51,681 nt of DNA from Azospirillum melinis (GCF_013340935.1 NZ_WHOS01000051.1:1-51681), one strand, 5' to 3'. Counted from the stretch's first letter, positions 25,396-33,820 are shown. Translations and numbers: made by a program. Notes: generated by a model from the letters alone, not told the origin.

Positions 25396-27027
25396 ATGAC
25401 CGCAGCAGTCACCGCAACCGCCCCGCTCGCCACCCGCAGCCCCGCCGACATCCGCCGCGCCTGGATCGAGCGCGACGAGGTCGCCCTGCTCGACGCCCGG
25501 GAAGAAGGCCCCTATTCGCTGTCCCACCCGCTGTTCGCCATCTCCGTCCCGCTGAGCCGCGTGGAGTTGCTGGCCTACGACCTGCTGCCGCGGCGCGACG
25601 TGCCGATCACCGTCTATGACGATGGCGAGGGCTATGCCGAGCCGGCCGCCCGCCGGCTCCAGGCGCTGGGCTACGGCGACGTGACCCTGCTGGAGGGCGG
25701 GCTGGCCGGCTGGATCGCCGCCGGATTCGAGGTCTATCGGGACGTGAACGTGCCCAGCAAGGCCTTCGGCGAGTGGGTCGAGCATCATCGCCACACCCCC
25801 TCGCTGCCGGCCGCGGAGGTCAAGGCGCTGCTCGACGCCAAGGCCGATCTGGTCGTCCTCGACGCCCGCCGTTTCGAGGAATACCGCACCATGTCGATCC
25901 CCGGCGGCATCAGCGTGCCGGGGGCCGAGCTGGTCAAGCGCGTCCACGACATCGCTCCCAACCCTGAGACGCTGGTGGTGGTCAATTGCGCCGGCCGCAC
26001 GCGGTCGATCATCGGCACCCAGTCCCTGGTGAATGCCGGCATCCCCAACCGGGTCGCCGCCCTGCGCAACGGCACCATCGGCTGGACGCTGGCCGGGCTG
26101 ACGCTCGACAGCGGGCGCGGGGGCCGCTTCCCGGAGGTCTCGGCAGACGGCGACGCCGCCGGCCGCCGGGCGGCGCGCGCGGTTGCCGACCGGGCCGGCG
26201 TCGGCAGGATCGACGCGAAGACGCTCGACCGCTTCCGCGGCGACGAGCGCCGGACGCTCCATCTCTTCGACGTGCGCACGCCGGAGGAGTATGAGGCCGG
26301 CCATCTGCCCGGCTTCCGCCACGCCGCCGGCGGCCAGCTGGTCCAGGCAACCGACGAGCATGTGGCGGTTCGCGGCGCCCGCATCGTCCTGGCCGACGAT
26401 CCGGCCGGCGGCGGCGGTCCGCGCGCCGACATGACCGCCTCCTGGCTCTCGCAACTGGGCTGGGAAGTGCATGTGCTGGAGGGCGATGTGTCCGTCCTGG
26501 GCAGCGAGAGCGGCCCCGACCGCCGCCGCCTGCCGCCGGAACCGGAGGTGGGAGCCGAGACCATCGCGCCGCGCGACCTGCTGGCCCTGCTGGAGAATGG
26601 CGAAGCGGCGGTGATCGACATCACCCGCAGCCCTCGCTACCGCGCCGGCCATATTCCGGGAGCGTATTTCTCCACCCGCGCCCGGCTGGCCGGCACCATC
26701 GCGCTTCTGCCCAAGGGGGTCCGGCCAGTGCTGACCTGCGGCGATGGCACGTTGACCCGCTATGCCGCCGCCGATTTCACCCTTTCCCATTTGTCTGGCG
26801 GGCAGCGTCCGCTGCTGCTGGAGGGCGGCACCAAGGGCTGGGTCGCCGCCGGACTGCCGCTCAGCACGGACCTCGACCGGCTGGGAGGCGAACCTGACGA
26901 CGTCTACAAGCGCCCCTACGAGGGCACCGACAACAGCGCCGCCGCCATGCAGGGCTATATCGACTGGGAGCTTGAACTGGTCGATCAGCTGAAGCGCGAT
27001 GGCGCCCACAATTTCCACGTCATCTGA
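25396..27027 (+). CDS. Tandem four-domain rhodanese sulfurtransferase
   Basis: A 543-residue protein built of four rhodanese domains. Domain 1 (~12-115) has Asp where the catalytic Cys should be (TVYDDGEG). Domain 2 (~135-240) has the active loop VVNCAGRTRS with Cys198. Domain 3 (~270-365) again lacks Cys (VLADDPAGGG). Domain 4 (~385-490) has LTCGDGTLTR with Cys448. Active and inactive domains therefore alternate, like two duplicated two-domain rhodaneses. Rhodaneses move sulfane sulfur as a persulfide. A C-terminal tail of ~50 residues (YKRPYEGTDNSAAAMQGYI) ends in a conserved-looking helix. It lies 15 bases after the thiol dioxygenase gene, so a linked job in releasing or routing sulfur is likely. 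Confidence 0.88.
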   Translation: MTAAVTATAPLATRSPADIRRAWIERDEVALLDAREEGPYSLSHPLFAISVPLSRVELLAYDLLPRRDVPITVYDDGEGYAEPAARRLQALGYGDVTLLEGGLAGWIAAGFEVYRDVNVPSKAFGEWVEHHRHTPSLPAAEVKALLDAKADLVVLDARRFEEYRTMSIPGGISVPGAELVKRVHDIAPNPETLVVVNCAGRTRSIIGTQSLVNAGIPNRVAALRNGTIGWTLAGLTLDSGRGGRFPEVSADGDAAGRRAARAVADRAGVGRIDAKTLDRFRGDERRTLHLFDVRTPEEYEAGHLPGFRHAAGGQLVQATDEHVAVRGARIVLADDPAGGGGPRADMTASWLSQLGWEVHVLEGDVSVLGSESGPDRRRLPPEPEVGAETIAPRDLLALLENGEAAVIDITRSPRYRAGHIPGAYFSTRARLAGTIALLPKGVRPVLTCGDGTLTRYAAADFTLSHLSGGQRPLLLEGGTKGWVAAGLPLSTDLDRLGGEPDDVYKRPYEGTDNSAAAMQGYIDWELELVDQLKRDGAHNFHVI

Positions 27028-27047
27028 CGCGCCGGATGGGACAGCTC

Positions 27048-28082
27048 ATGACCAAGCCCTTTTCCATTCGGCGGCGGACCCTCCTGGGGACCGCGCTGCT
27101 TCTCGCCGGCGGGATCGCCGCCTCGATGCCGCAGGTGGCGCGGGCCGAGGCCACGGAGGTTCGCTTCGCCCGCAATCTCGGCCTCGGCTATCTGCCGCTC
27201 TATGTCATGCAGGACAAGGGGCTGGTGGAGAAACAGGCGCGCGCCGCCGGGCTGGGGGAGGTGAAGGCCAGCTACACCCCCCTCGGCAACCCGACGACGA
27301 TCACCGAGGCGACCCTGTCCGGCAATGCCGATTTCGGCGCGGCCGGCGTGCCCGCCTTCATCATCGCCTGGGACAAGACGAAGGGGAACGCCAACCTGCG
27401 CGGTCTGGCGGCATTGAACGCCCAGCCGGCCTATCTCAACACCAACCGGCCCGAGGTGAAAAGCCTGAAGGACTTCACCGACAAGGACCGCATCGTCGTT
27501 CCGTCGGTCCGCGCCTCCTATCAGGCCATCGTCCTCCAAATCGCGGCGGAGCAGACCTTCGGCCCCGGCCAGCATGCGAAGCTGGACCCGCAGACCGTCT
27601 CGCTGGCCCACCCCGACGGCACCGCTGCCCTGCTGTCCGGCAAGACCGAGATCACCGCCCATTTCACCAGCCCGCCCTTCCAGGACCAGCAGCTGCGCGA
27701 TCCCAAAATCCACAAGGTGCTGAGCAGCTACGACGTGCTGGGCGGTCCCGCCTCCTTCAGCGCGCTGTGGACCTCCACCGCCTTCCACGATGCCAACCCA
27801 AAGCTGACCAAGGCGGTGCTGGCGGCGCTTGAGGAAGCGGTGACGCAGATCAAGGCCGACCCGCAGAAAGCGGCCCGCGCCTATATCCGCATCGAGAACT
27901 CCAAGCTCGGCGTGGAGGAGGTGGCGGCGATGATCGCGCATCCGGAGATCTCCTACGATCTCACCCCGCGCGGCATCGGCACCTTCACCGACTTCATGGC
28001 GCGCATCGGCTCGATCCGCAACCGGCCGGCCGACTGGCGCGACCTGTTCTTCGCCGACATCCATGACCGCACCGGCAGCTGA
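27048..28082 (+). CDS. ABC importer substrate-binding protein (sulfonate/nitrate/taurine family)
   Basis: A 344-residue periplasmic protein with a twin-arginine-like N-terminus (IRRRTLLGTALLLAGG, cut near ARAEA). The mature part shows ARNLGLGYLPLYVMQ, YTPLGNPTTITEATLSGNAD and HPDGTAALLSGKTEITAHFT. It is a paralogue of the protein at 5972-7003, with the same order of motifs and the same HDRTGS-type end. Probable partner of the permease and ATPase at 22889-24729. I start at the ATG at 27048 with GGGAC upstream; an ATG at 27036 is also in frame. The dioxygenase gene follows after 9 bases. Confidence 0.87.
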   Translation: MTKPFSIRRRTLLGTALLLAGGIAASMPQVARAEATEVRFARNLGLGYLPLYVMQDKGLVEKQARAAGLGEVKASYTPLGNPTTITEATLSGNADFGAAGVPAFIIAWDKTKGNANLRGLAALNAQPAYLNTNRPEVKSLKDFTDKDRIVVPSVRASYQAIVLQIAAEQTFGPGQHAKLDPQTVSLAHPDGTAALLSGKTEITAHFTSPPFQDQQLRDPKIHKVLSSYDVLGGPASFSALWTSTAFHDANPKLTKAVLAALEEAVTQIKADPQKAARAYIRIENSKLGVEEVAAMIAHPEISYDLTPRGIGTFTDFMARIGSIRNRPADWRDLFFADIHDRTGS

Positions 28083-28091
28083 GGTCCCGTC

Positions 28092-28970
28092 ATGCCCCAC
28101 ACGGAGTTCACCGTCCATCCGGTCTCGCCCACACTTGGCGCGGAAATCCGCGGCCTCGACCTGTCACAACCGCTCCGCCCGGCGACGGCATCGGCGCTGG
28201 CCGACGCGCTGGACCGCCATCTGGTGCTGGTCTTCCGCGGCCAAGCCCTGTCGGACGCCGACCTCGTCCGCGTTTCCGGCCATTTCGGTCCGCTCGACAA
28301 GGCGCCGATCACCGAGAACGGGCGGCTGCACGCGCCCGGCCATGAGGAGGTCTACGTCATCTCCAACGTCACGGAGAATGGCCGGCCCATCGGCGCGCTG
28401 GGGGCGGGAGAGTCGGTATGGCACGCCGACATGACTTATCTGGAGACCCCTCCCTACGCCAGCAGCCTCTATGCGCTGGAGGTGCCGGCGGAAGGCGGCG
28501 ACACCGGCTTCCTCAGCATGTTCGCCGCCTATGACGCCTTGCCGGAGGCGCTGAAGCGGCGGGTGGAGAGGCTGTCGATCAAGCATGACAGCACCACCAA
28601 CAGCGGCGGCTATCTGCGTCAGGGTTTCGCTCCGCCGACCGATGTCGCCACCTCGCCCGGCACGGTGCATCCGCTGGTCATCGCCCACCCGGTGACGGGT
28701 GCCAGGGCATTGCTGCTGGGCCGCCGTCCCCATGCCCACATCTCCGGCCTGTCCGTGGCGGAGAGCGAGGCGCTGCTGGATGAAATCTGGGCGGCGGCGG
28801 TGCGCCCGGAGCTTGCCTGGCACCACCGCTGGCGGGTCGGCGATCTGGTGATGTGGGACAACCGTTGGACCATGCACCGCCGCGACCCCTTCCCCGACGA
28901 CCAGCGCCGCCGCATGCACCGCACCCAGATCGCCGTGCCGGGTCGCGCTTCCGAAAATGCCGCCGCTTAG
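28092..28970 (+). CDS. TauD/TfdA-family 2-oxoglutarate dioxygenase
   Basis: A 292-residue Fe(II)/2-oxoglutarate oxygenase. The N-terminus VHPVSPTLGAEIRGLDLSQP is typical of the family. The iron ligands are His111 and Asp113 in WHADMTYLETPP, and His262 in WDNRWTMHRRDPF. The 2-oxoglutarate arginine lies in QRRRMHRTQIAV near the C-terminus. It differs clearly from the true TauD in this window (16585-17436) in the segment between the two iron motifs, so it probably takes another sulfonate, sulfate ester or carboxylate. It is flanked by two binding-protein genes at 9-base gaps, which places it inside the same operon. Confidence 0.88.
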   Translation: MPHTEFTVHPVSPTLGAEIRGLDLSQPLRPATASALADALDRHLVLVFRGQALSDADLVRVSGHFGPLDKAPITENGRLHAPGHEEVYVISNVTENGRPIGALGAGESVWHADMTYLETPPYASSLYALEVPAEGGDTGFLSMFAAYDALPEALKRRVERLSIKHDSTTNSGGYLRQGFAPPTDVATSPGTVHPLVIAHPVTGARALLLGRRPHAHISGLSVAESEALLDEIWAAAVRPELAWHHRWRVGDLVMWDNRWTMHRRDPFPDDQRRRMHRTQIAVPGRASENAAA

Positions 28971-28979
28971 GAGCTCTCC

Positions 28980-29972
28980 ATGATCCCGTCACAGCATTCC
29001 ATTTTGAACGCCCTCACGCGCCGCCATGCTCTCGGCCTCGGTGTCGGCGCGCTCGCCGCCGGGCTCGCGCCCCTGCGGCCGGCGAATGCTGCCATTCCCG
29101 CCGGCACCGTGCTGAAGGTCGGCGACCAGAAGGGCGGCGTCCAATCGGTGATCGAGGCGGCCGGGCTTCTGGCCGACCTGCCCTACCGCATCGAATGGAG
29201 CCAGTTCCCGGCTGCCGCACCCCTGCTGGAGGCGCTGAACGCCGGCGCCATCGAGGTCGGCTACGCCGGCGACGCGCCGACCACCTTCGCACTGGCCGCC
29301 GGCACCTCGGCCAAGATCATCGGCGCCGTCCGTTCCAACCCGCAGAGCACCACCATCCTGGTGCCGGGCTCTTCCCCCATCCGCAACGTCGCCGACCTGA
29401 AGGGCAAGACCATCGGAACCGGGCGCGGTTCCATCGGTCATTACCTCGTGCTGGCGGCGCTGAAGGCGAACGGGCTGAAGCCGGACGACGTGAAGATCGC
29501 CTTCCTGTTGCCGTCGGATGCAAAATCGGCACTGGCCGCCGGCTCGATCGACGCCTGGTCGAGCTGGGGTATCTATGTGTCGCAGGCGCTGCTGGTGGAC
29601 GGCGCCCGCGCGGTCGTCACCGGCACCGGGCTGATGAGCGGCCTGTCCTACCAATCCGCCACGCTGGAGGCGATATCCACCAAGCGCGAGGCGTTGACCG
29701 ACCTGCTCCGCCGCTTCGCCGCCGCCCGGCTGTGGGCGCTGGAGAACAGCGACGCTTATGCCGGCATCTGGGCCAGGACGGTCGGCGTCGACCCCGCCAT
29801 CGCCCGCCACACCTTCGGTGTCGAGCGGGCGCGGCCGGTCGCCATCGACGCCTCGGTCATCGCCGACCAGCAGGCGACGTCCGACGTCTGGCGCGAGTTC
29901 GGCATTATTCCCAAGCGGCTGGACGCGGCGGCGATCTTCGATCCCGGCTTCAACAGCGCGCTGCCGGCCTGA
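28980..29972 (+). CDS. Aliphatic sulfonate-type ABC substrate-binding protein (SsuA-like)
   Basis: A 330-residue periplasmic binding protein with signal ALGLGVGALAAGLAPLRPAN, cut near NAAIP. The SsuA-like core reads VLKVGDQKGGVQSVIEAAG, EALNAGAIEVGYAGDAPTTF and VADLKGKTIGTGRGSIGHYL, followed by SIDAWSSWGIYVSQAL. No permease or ATPase gene stands directly next to it; the closest sets are at 22889-24729 upstream and 31037-32716 downstream. It follows the TauD-like gene after 9 bases and may give the same importer a second ligand range. A weaker relative is the binding protein at 32743. Confidence 0.87.
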   Translation: MIPSQHSILNALTRRHALGLGVGALAAGLAPLRPANAAIPAGTVLKVGDQKGGVQSVIEAAGLLADLPYRIEWSQFPAAAPLLEALNAGAIEVGYAGDAPTTFALAAGTSAKIIGAVRSNPQSTTILVPGSSPIRNVADLKGKTIGTGRGSIGHYLVLAALKANGLKPDDVKIAFLLPSDAKSALAAGSIDAWSSWGIYVSQALLVDGARAVVTGTGLMSGLSYQSATLEAISTKREALTDLLRRFAAARLWALENSDAYAGIWARTVGVDPAIARHTFGVERARPVAIDASVIADQQATSDVWREFGIIPKRLDAAAIFDPGFNSALPA

Positions 29973-30002
29973 CGACGGCGAACCGCAGGAAGGCGATGCG
30001 GG

Positions 30003-30908
30003 ATGGCGATGCTTCCGACCAACCTCGACATGGATGTGCTGCGGGCGCTGGTGATCGCCATGGAGCATGGCGGTTTCGCCCGCGCCGCCGAACGGCTGGG
30101 CCGGACCCAATCGGCGATCAGCCTGCAGATGAAGAAGCTGGAGGAGCAGGTCGGCCAGCCGCTGTTCCGCAAGGCCGGCCGCACGGTGGCGCTGACCGAT
30201 GCCGGCGACCTGCTGCTGGGCTATGCCCGCCGCATCGTCGCCCTGAACGACGAGGCCCTGTCGGCGGCCCGCGGCCGGGCGATGGATGGCACCGTGCGGG
30301 TCGGCTTTCCCCAGGATCTGGCGGAACGCTGGCTGCCATCCGTGCTCGGCTCCTTCCACCGCGCCCATCCCCGCATCCATGTCGAGGCTCAGGTCGGCCG
30401 TGGGCGCGAGCTGCGCGAGCGGGTGGCCCAGGGTGCGCTCGATCTTGCCCTGGCCTTCGGCGAGATCGGCGGCGATACCGCAAAGACGACGACCGGAGCG
30501 GCCACTCTGGCCCATCTGCCGGTGGCCTGGGTTGCACCGGACGGCTTTCGCGCCGACCGGGAAAGCCCTCTGCCGCTGGCCCTGCTCGACGCGCCCTGCA
30601 TGTTCCGCCAGCACGGCATCGAGCGGCTGGACGGCGGCGGGCGCCCCTGGCGCATCACCTTCACCAGCCCCAGCCTGTCCGGCCTGTGGGCGGCGGTGGA
30701 GGCCGGGCTGGGCGTCACCATCCGCACGCCGCTCGGCCTGCCCGACACGCTGGCGCCCCTCGATCCGTTTCATGACCTGCCGGAACTGGGCTCGGTTCCG
30801 CTGGAGCTGCATCGCGCACCGTCCGCCGCCAACCCGGCGGTCGACCGTCTGCACGGAATTCTGGCGGACTCGCTGGCCGCAGTCCTGCGTGACGCGGGCG
30901 CACAGTAA
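30003..30908 (+). CDS. LysR-family transcriptional regulator
   Basis: A 301-residue regulator. The N-terminal winged helix (residues ~8-66) contains FARAAERLGRTQSAISLQMK, and the effector-binding domain follows from VRVGFPQDLAERWLPSVL. It is the last gene of the plus-strand sulfur operon, 30 bases after the binding-protein gene. It is followed by an AT-rich promoter region with an inverted repeat. Sulfonate genes are commonly run by LysR proteins such as CysB, Cbl and SsuR, so this one probably controls its own operon, the one downstream, or both. It is not close in pattern to CysB, so the effector is open. Confidence 0.9.
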   Translation: MAMLPTNLDMDVLRALVIAMEHGGFARAAERLGRTQSAISLQMKKLEEQVGQPLFRKAGRTVALTDAGDLLLGYARRIVALNDEALSAARGRAMDGTVRVGFPQDLAERWLPSVLGSFHRAHPRIHVEAQVGRGRELRERVAQGALDLALAFGEIGGDTAKTTTGAATLAHLPVAWVAPDGFRADRESPLPLALLDAPCMFRQHGIERLDGGGRPWRITFTSPSLSGLWAAVEAGLGVTIRTPLGLPDTLAPLDPFHDLPELGSVPLELHRAPSAANPAVDRLHGILADSLAAVLRDAGAQ

Positions 30909-31036
30909 TAACATAAAATTTACGTTACTTAAGTTTTTCTCAACAGTGTAGTTTGTGTTTTTTGTTTTTCCTATTCACGCAATAGGAATAGGCTTTCTCC
31001 CGTAGCCACCGCAATAGACCGGCATCGGGAGGGATT
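30909..31036 (+). promoter_or_regulatory. Promoter/operator region of the ssu-like operon
   Basis: An AT-rich 128-base gap. It holds CATAAAATTTAC (30912-30923), nearly identical to a site upstream of tauA, and the inverted repeat CCTATT-cacgc-AATAGG (30970-30986), part of TTTCCTATTCACGCAATAGG. The ribosome site GGGAGGG directly precedes the ATG at 31037. The inverted repeat lies next to a LysR gene and is a good candidate operator. Confidence 0.55.
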
Positions 31037-31864
31037 ATGACGGCAGCCACCGCGACCCAACGGACGGGAGCCGGATCCCGGAGATGGGGGCTTCCGGCGG
31101 GGACGTTTCCGGCAGGTCTGCGCCGCTGTGCGGTGCCGCTGGCGCTGCTGGTTCTGTGGCAGGCCAGCGTCGGGCTGGGCTGGATTTCCACCCGCACCAT
31201 CCCCTCGCCAAGCCAGATCCTGACCGCCTTCTGGGACCTGACGGTCAGCGGTGAACTGGCGGTGCATCTGCTGGTCTCGCTCGGCCGGGTCAGCGCCGGG
31301 CTCGCCATCGGCGTGTCGGCCGGCACCGTCTGCGCGCTGATCGCCGGCCTGTCGCGGCGGGGCGAGGATGCACTGGACGCGCTTCTGCAAATGTTGCGCA
31401 CCCTGCCCCATCTGGCGCTGGTGCCGCTGTTCATCCTGTGGTTCGGCATCGGCGAAACGCCGAAGATCGCGCTCGTCGCGCTCGGCACCGCATTCCCGAT
31501 CTACCTGAACCTGTTCGCCGGCATCCGCACCGTCGACGCCAAGGTGGTGGAGGCCGTCTCCACCCTGGGCCTGACGCGGGGGGAACTGATCGCCCAGGTC
31601 ATCCTACCGGGTGCCCTACCCGCCTTCCTGACCGGCCTGCGCTATGCGCTCGGCGTCGCTTGGCTCAGCCTCGTGGTGGGCGAGCAGATCAACGCGTCCA
31701 GCGGCATCGGTTATCTGGCGATGACGGCGCGGGAATTCCTGCGCACCGACGTGATCATCGTCGCCCTGATCGTCTACGCCATCCTCGGCCTGCTCGCCGA
31801 CCTGATCGTCCGCGTCATCGAACGCAGGGCGCTGGTCTGGCGCCCGGCCTTCATCAAGGAGTGA
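31037..31864 (+). CDS. ABC importer permease (SsuC-like)
   Basis: A 275-residue inner-membrane permease. The first helix is ALLVLWQASVGLGWIS near residues 35-50, followed by the usual family pattern PSPSQILTAFWDLTVSGELA. The ATPase-docking loop is VEAVSTLGLTRGELIAQVIL followed by PGALPAFLTGLRYALG, a typical SsuC element. It is the first gene of the second sulfonate operon and is followed after 6 bases by the ATPase. Together with the ATPase and binding protein it forms a full importer, probably for aliphatic sulfonates, given the SsuD-like monooxygenase downstream. Confidence 0.89.
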   Translation: MTAATATQRTGAGSRRWGLPAGTFPAGLRRCAVPLALLVLWQASVGLGWISTRTIPSPSQILTAFWDLTVSGELAVHLLVSLGRVSAGLAIGVSAGTVCALIAGLSRRGEDALDALLQMLRTLPHLALVPLFILWFGIGETPKIALVALGTAFPIYLNLFAGIRTVDAKVVEAVSTLGLTRGELIAQVILPGALPAFLTGLRYALGVAWLSLVVGEQINASSGIGYLAMTAREFLRTDVIIVALIVYAILGLLADLIVRVIERRALVWRPAFIKE

Positions 31865-31870
31865 CCCTCC

Positions 31871-32716
31871 ATGAGCCACACCCTTTCCCGCATCGCCGCC
31901 TCCCAGTCCACGATTGACAAGCCTGTCGTCAGCGTCCGCGGCCTCGTCCGCAACTTCGGCAACGGCAATGTACTGGACGGCCTGTCACTCGACCTTCAGC
32001 CGGGCTCCTTCACCGCGCTGCTCGGCCGCTCCGGCTGCGGCAAGTCCACGCTGCTCCGCACCCTGGCCAAGCTGGATCCGGCACCGGAGGGCACCGTACA
32101 GCTGCCGGAAGAGCGCGCCGTGGTGTTCCAAGAGCCGCGGCTGGTGCCCTGGATGCGGGTGCTGCGCAACGTCACGCTGGGCCTGCGCCGTCCCGATGCC
32201 GAAGCCCGCGGGCTTGCGGCCCTGGCGGAGGTCGGGCTGTCTCACCGGGCCCGCGCTTGGCCGCTGACCCTGTCGGGCGGCGAGGCACAGCGCGCGGCGC
32301 TGGCCCGCGCCCTGGTCCGGGAACCGCGCCTGCTGCTGCTCGACGAGCCCTTCGCGGCGCTGGACGCCCTGACCCGGATGCGCATGCAAGGGTTGGTGGA
32401 GACGCTGTGGCGCGCCCATGCCCCCGCAGTGCTGCTGGTGACCCATGACGTGGACGAGGCGCTGCTGCTGGCCGACCGCGCCGTGGTGATGGCGGACGGC
32501 AAGATCGCCGCCGATATCCCGATCCCTCTCGCCCGCCCGCGCCGCCACGGCGACCCCGGCTTCATCGCGCTGCGCTCCCGCCTGTTGGCCGAGCTTGGCG
32601 TCGACGAGGAGCATCTGGCCGCACGGGAACCGCAGCGCACCGAATCCAGGGCAATCGGCGTGAAGCCCGGCGGCTACGGCCTGCCCGCCGGTGCCGCCGC
32701 GGCGCCCAGCCTCTGA
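31871..32716 (+). CDS. ABC importer ATPase (SsuB-like)
   Basis: A 281-residue ATP-binding subunit with Walker A GRSGCGKSTLLRTLAKLD, Q-loop VFQEPRLVPWMRV, signature LSGGEAQRAALARAL, Walker B LLLLDEPFAALDALT and switch VTHDVDEALLLA. A typical SsuB C-terminus (IPIPLARPRRHGDP) is followed by a ~40-residue extension rich in Ala and Pro. It lies between the permease (6-base gap) and the binding protein (26-base gap). Role: energising uptake of sulfonates through the permease at 31037. Confidence 0.89.
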   Translation: MSHTLSRIAASQSTIDKPVVSVRGLVRNFGNGNVLDGLSLDLQPGSFTALLGRSGCGKSTLLRTLAKLDPAPEGTVQLPEERAVVFQEPRLVPWMRVLRNVTLGLRRPDAEARGLAALAEVGLSHRARAWPLTLSGGEAQRAALARALVREPRLLLLDEPFAALDALTRMRMQGLVETLWRAHAPAVLLVTHDVDEALLLADRAVVMADGKIAADIPIPLARPRRHGDPGFIALRSRLLAELGVDEEHLAAREPQRTESRAIGVKPGGYGLPAGAAAAPSL

Positions 32717-32742
32717 CCCTCGACGCCGACGGACCCGCCGCC

Positions 32743-33756
32743 ATGACGACCGACATTGTCCGCCTTCCCTCCACCCCGTTCGGCCGCCGCAGTCTGTTGC
32801 GCGGAGCCTGCGGCGCCCTGGCGCTGGGCACCCTGCCCGGCCTTGCGCAGGCCGCCTCCGGCCCGGCCTCCGAAACCGTCCTGCACATCGCCGACTACAA
32901 GGCGCTGGACGGGCTGGCGCTGGAAGCGTCCGGCAATGCCGGGTCCGGCTTCCGGTCGCAGTTCGCCGAGTTCGCGTCGGGCAACCTGATCGTCGAGGCG
33001 ATCAATGCCGGTTCCATCGACGTCGGCTCCAGCAGCGAGATCCCGCCCGCCTTCGGCATCGCCGCCGGGGCCCGGCTGTCGATCGTCGCCGTGGTCAAGG
33101 ACGACGTGAACTGGCAGGTGGTGCTGGTGCCGCCCGGCAGTCCGATCCAGTCGGTCGCCGATCTGAAGGGCAAGCGCGTCGGCTATGTCCGCGCAACCAC
33201 CACGCAGTACTATCTCGCCAAGATGCTGGGCGAGGCCGGGCTGCGCTTCAGCAACATCCAGGCGATTAGCCTGACCCCGTCGGAGGGACAGGCCGCCTTC
33301 GAGCAGGGCGCGCTCGATGCCTGGGCGATCTACGGCTATTCGGTGCCCTTTGCCATCAAGAAGGGCGCGCGGGTCCTCGTCACCTCCAACGGCTATCTGT
33401 CGGGCAACTACCTGTATCTCGCCTCGCCCGACGCGCTGGCCGATCCGGGCAAGTCGGCCGCCATCGGCGACTATTTCCTGCGGCTGCGCCGCGCCTTCGC
33501 CTGGCGCGCCACCAATTTGGAGCGCTGGGCCCAGGTCCATTCCGCCGCCATCGGCGTGCCGGTCGAAACCGACCTGGAAATCCTGCGCAAGAACTCCCGC
33601 CAGCGCGATCTGGCGCCGATCGCCGATGCCGACATCGCCTCGGCCCAGAACGTCGCCGACACCTTCCACCAGCTCGGTGTCCTGCCGAAGCGCATCGACA
33701 TCGCCCCGGCCTTCGACCGCCGCTTCACCGACATCCTGTCGCGTCCGCTCAGCTGA
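32743..33756 (+). CDS. Sulfonate-type ABC substrate-binding protein (SsuA-like)
   Basis: A 337-residue periplasmic protein with a twin-arginine-like signal (FGRRSLLRGACGALALG, cut near AQAAS). The mature protein shows HIADYKALDGLALEAS, NLIVEAINAGSIDVGSSSEI, VADLKGKRVGYVRATTTQYY and ALDAWAIYGYSVPFAI, the order seen in SsuA-like proteins. It completes the importer with the permease and ATPase just upstream. The FMN monooxygenase gene follows after 64 bases. It is related to, but clearly different from, the protein at 28980, so the two probably bind different sulfonates. Confidence 0.88.
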   Translation: MTTDIVRLPSTPFGRRSLLRGACGALALGTLPGLAQAASGPASETVLHIADYKALDGLALEASGNAGSGFRSQFAEFASGNLIVEAINAGSIDVGSSSEIPPAFGIAAGARLSIVAVVKDDVNWQVVLVPPGSPIQSVADLKGKRVGYVRATTTQYYLAKMLGEAGLRFSNIQAISLTPSEGQAAFEQGALDAWAIYGYSVPFAIKKGARVLVTSNGYLSGNYLYLASPDALADPGKSAAIGDYFLRLRRAFAWRATNLERWAQVHSAAIGVPVETDLEILRKNSRQRDLAPIADADIASAQNVADTFHQLGVLPKRIDIAPAFDRRFTDILSRPLS

Positions 33757-33820
33757 CCGGCACGGCTTCGCAAAAAAGCCCTTTCCCGAATCCCGCCACG
33801 CACAAGAAGGGACCACCGCC

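Noticed and set aside
24820..27018. 732-codon minus-strand frame
   Set aside because: Antisense to the thiol dioxygenase and rhodanese genes; composition is that of a shadow frame.
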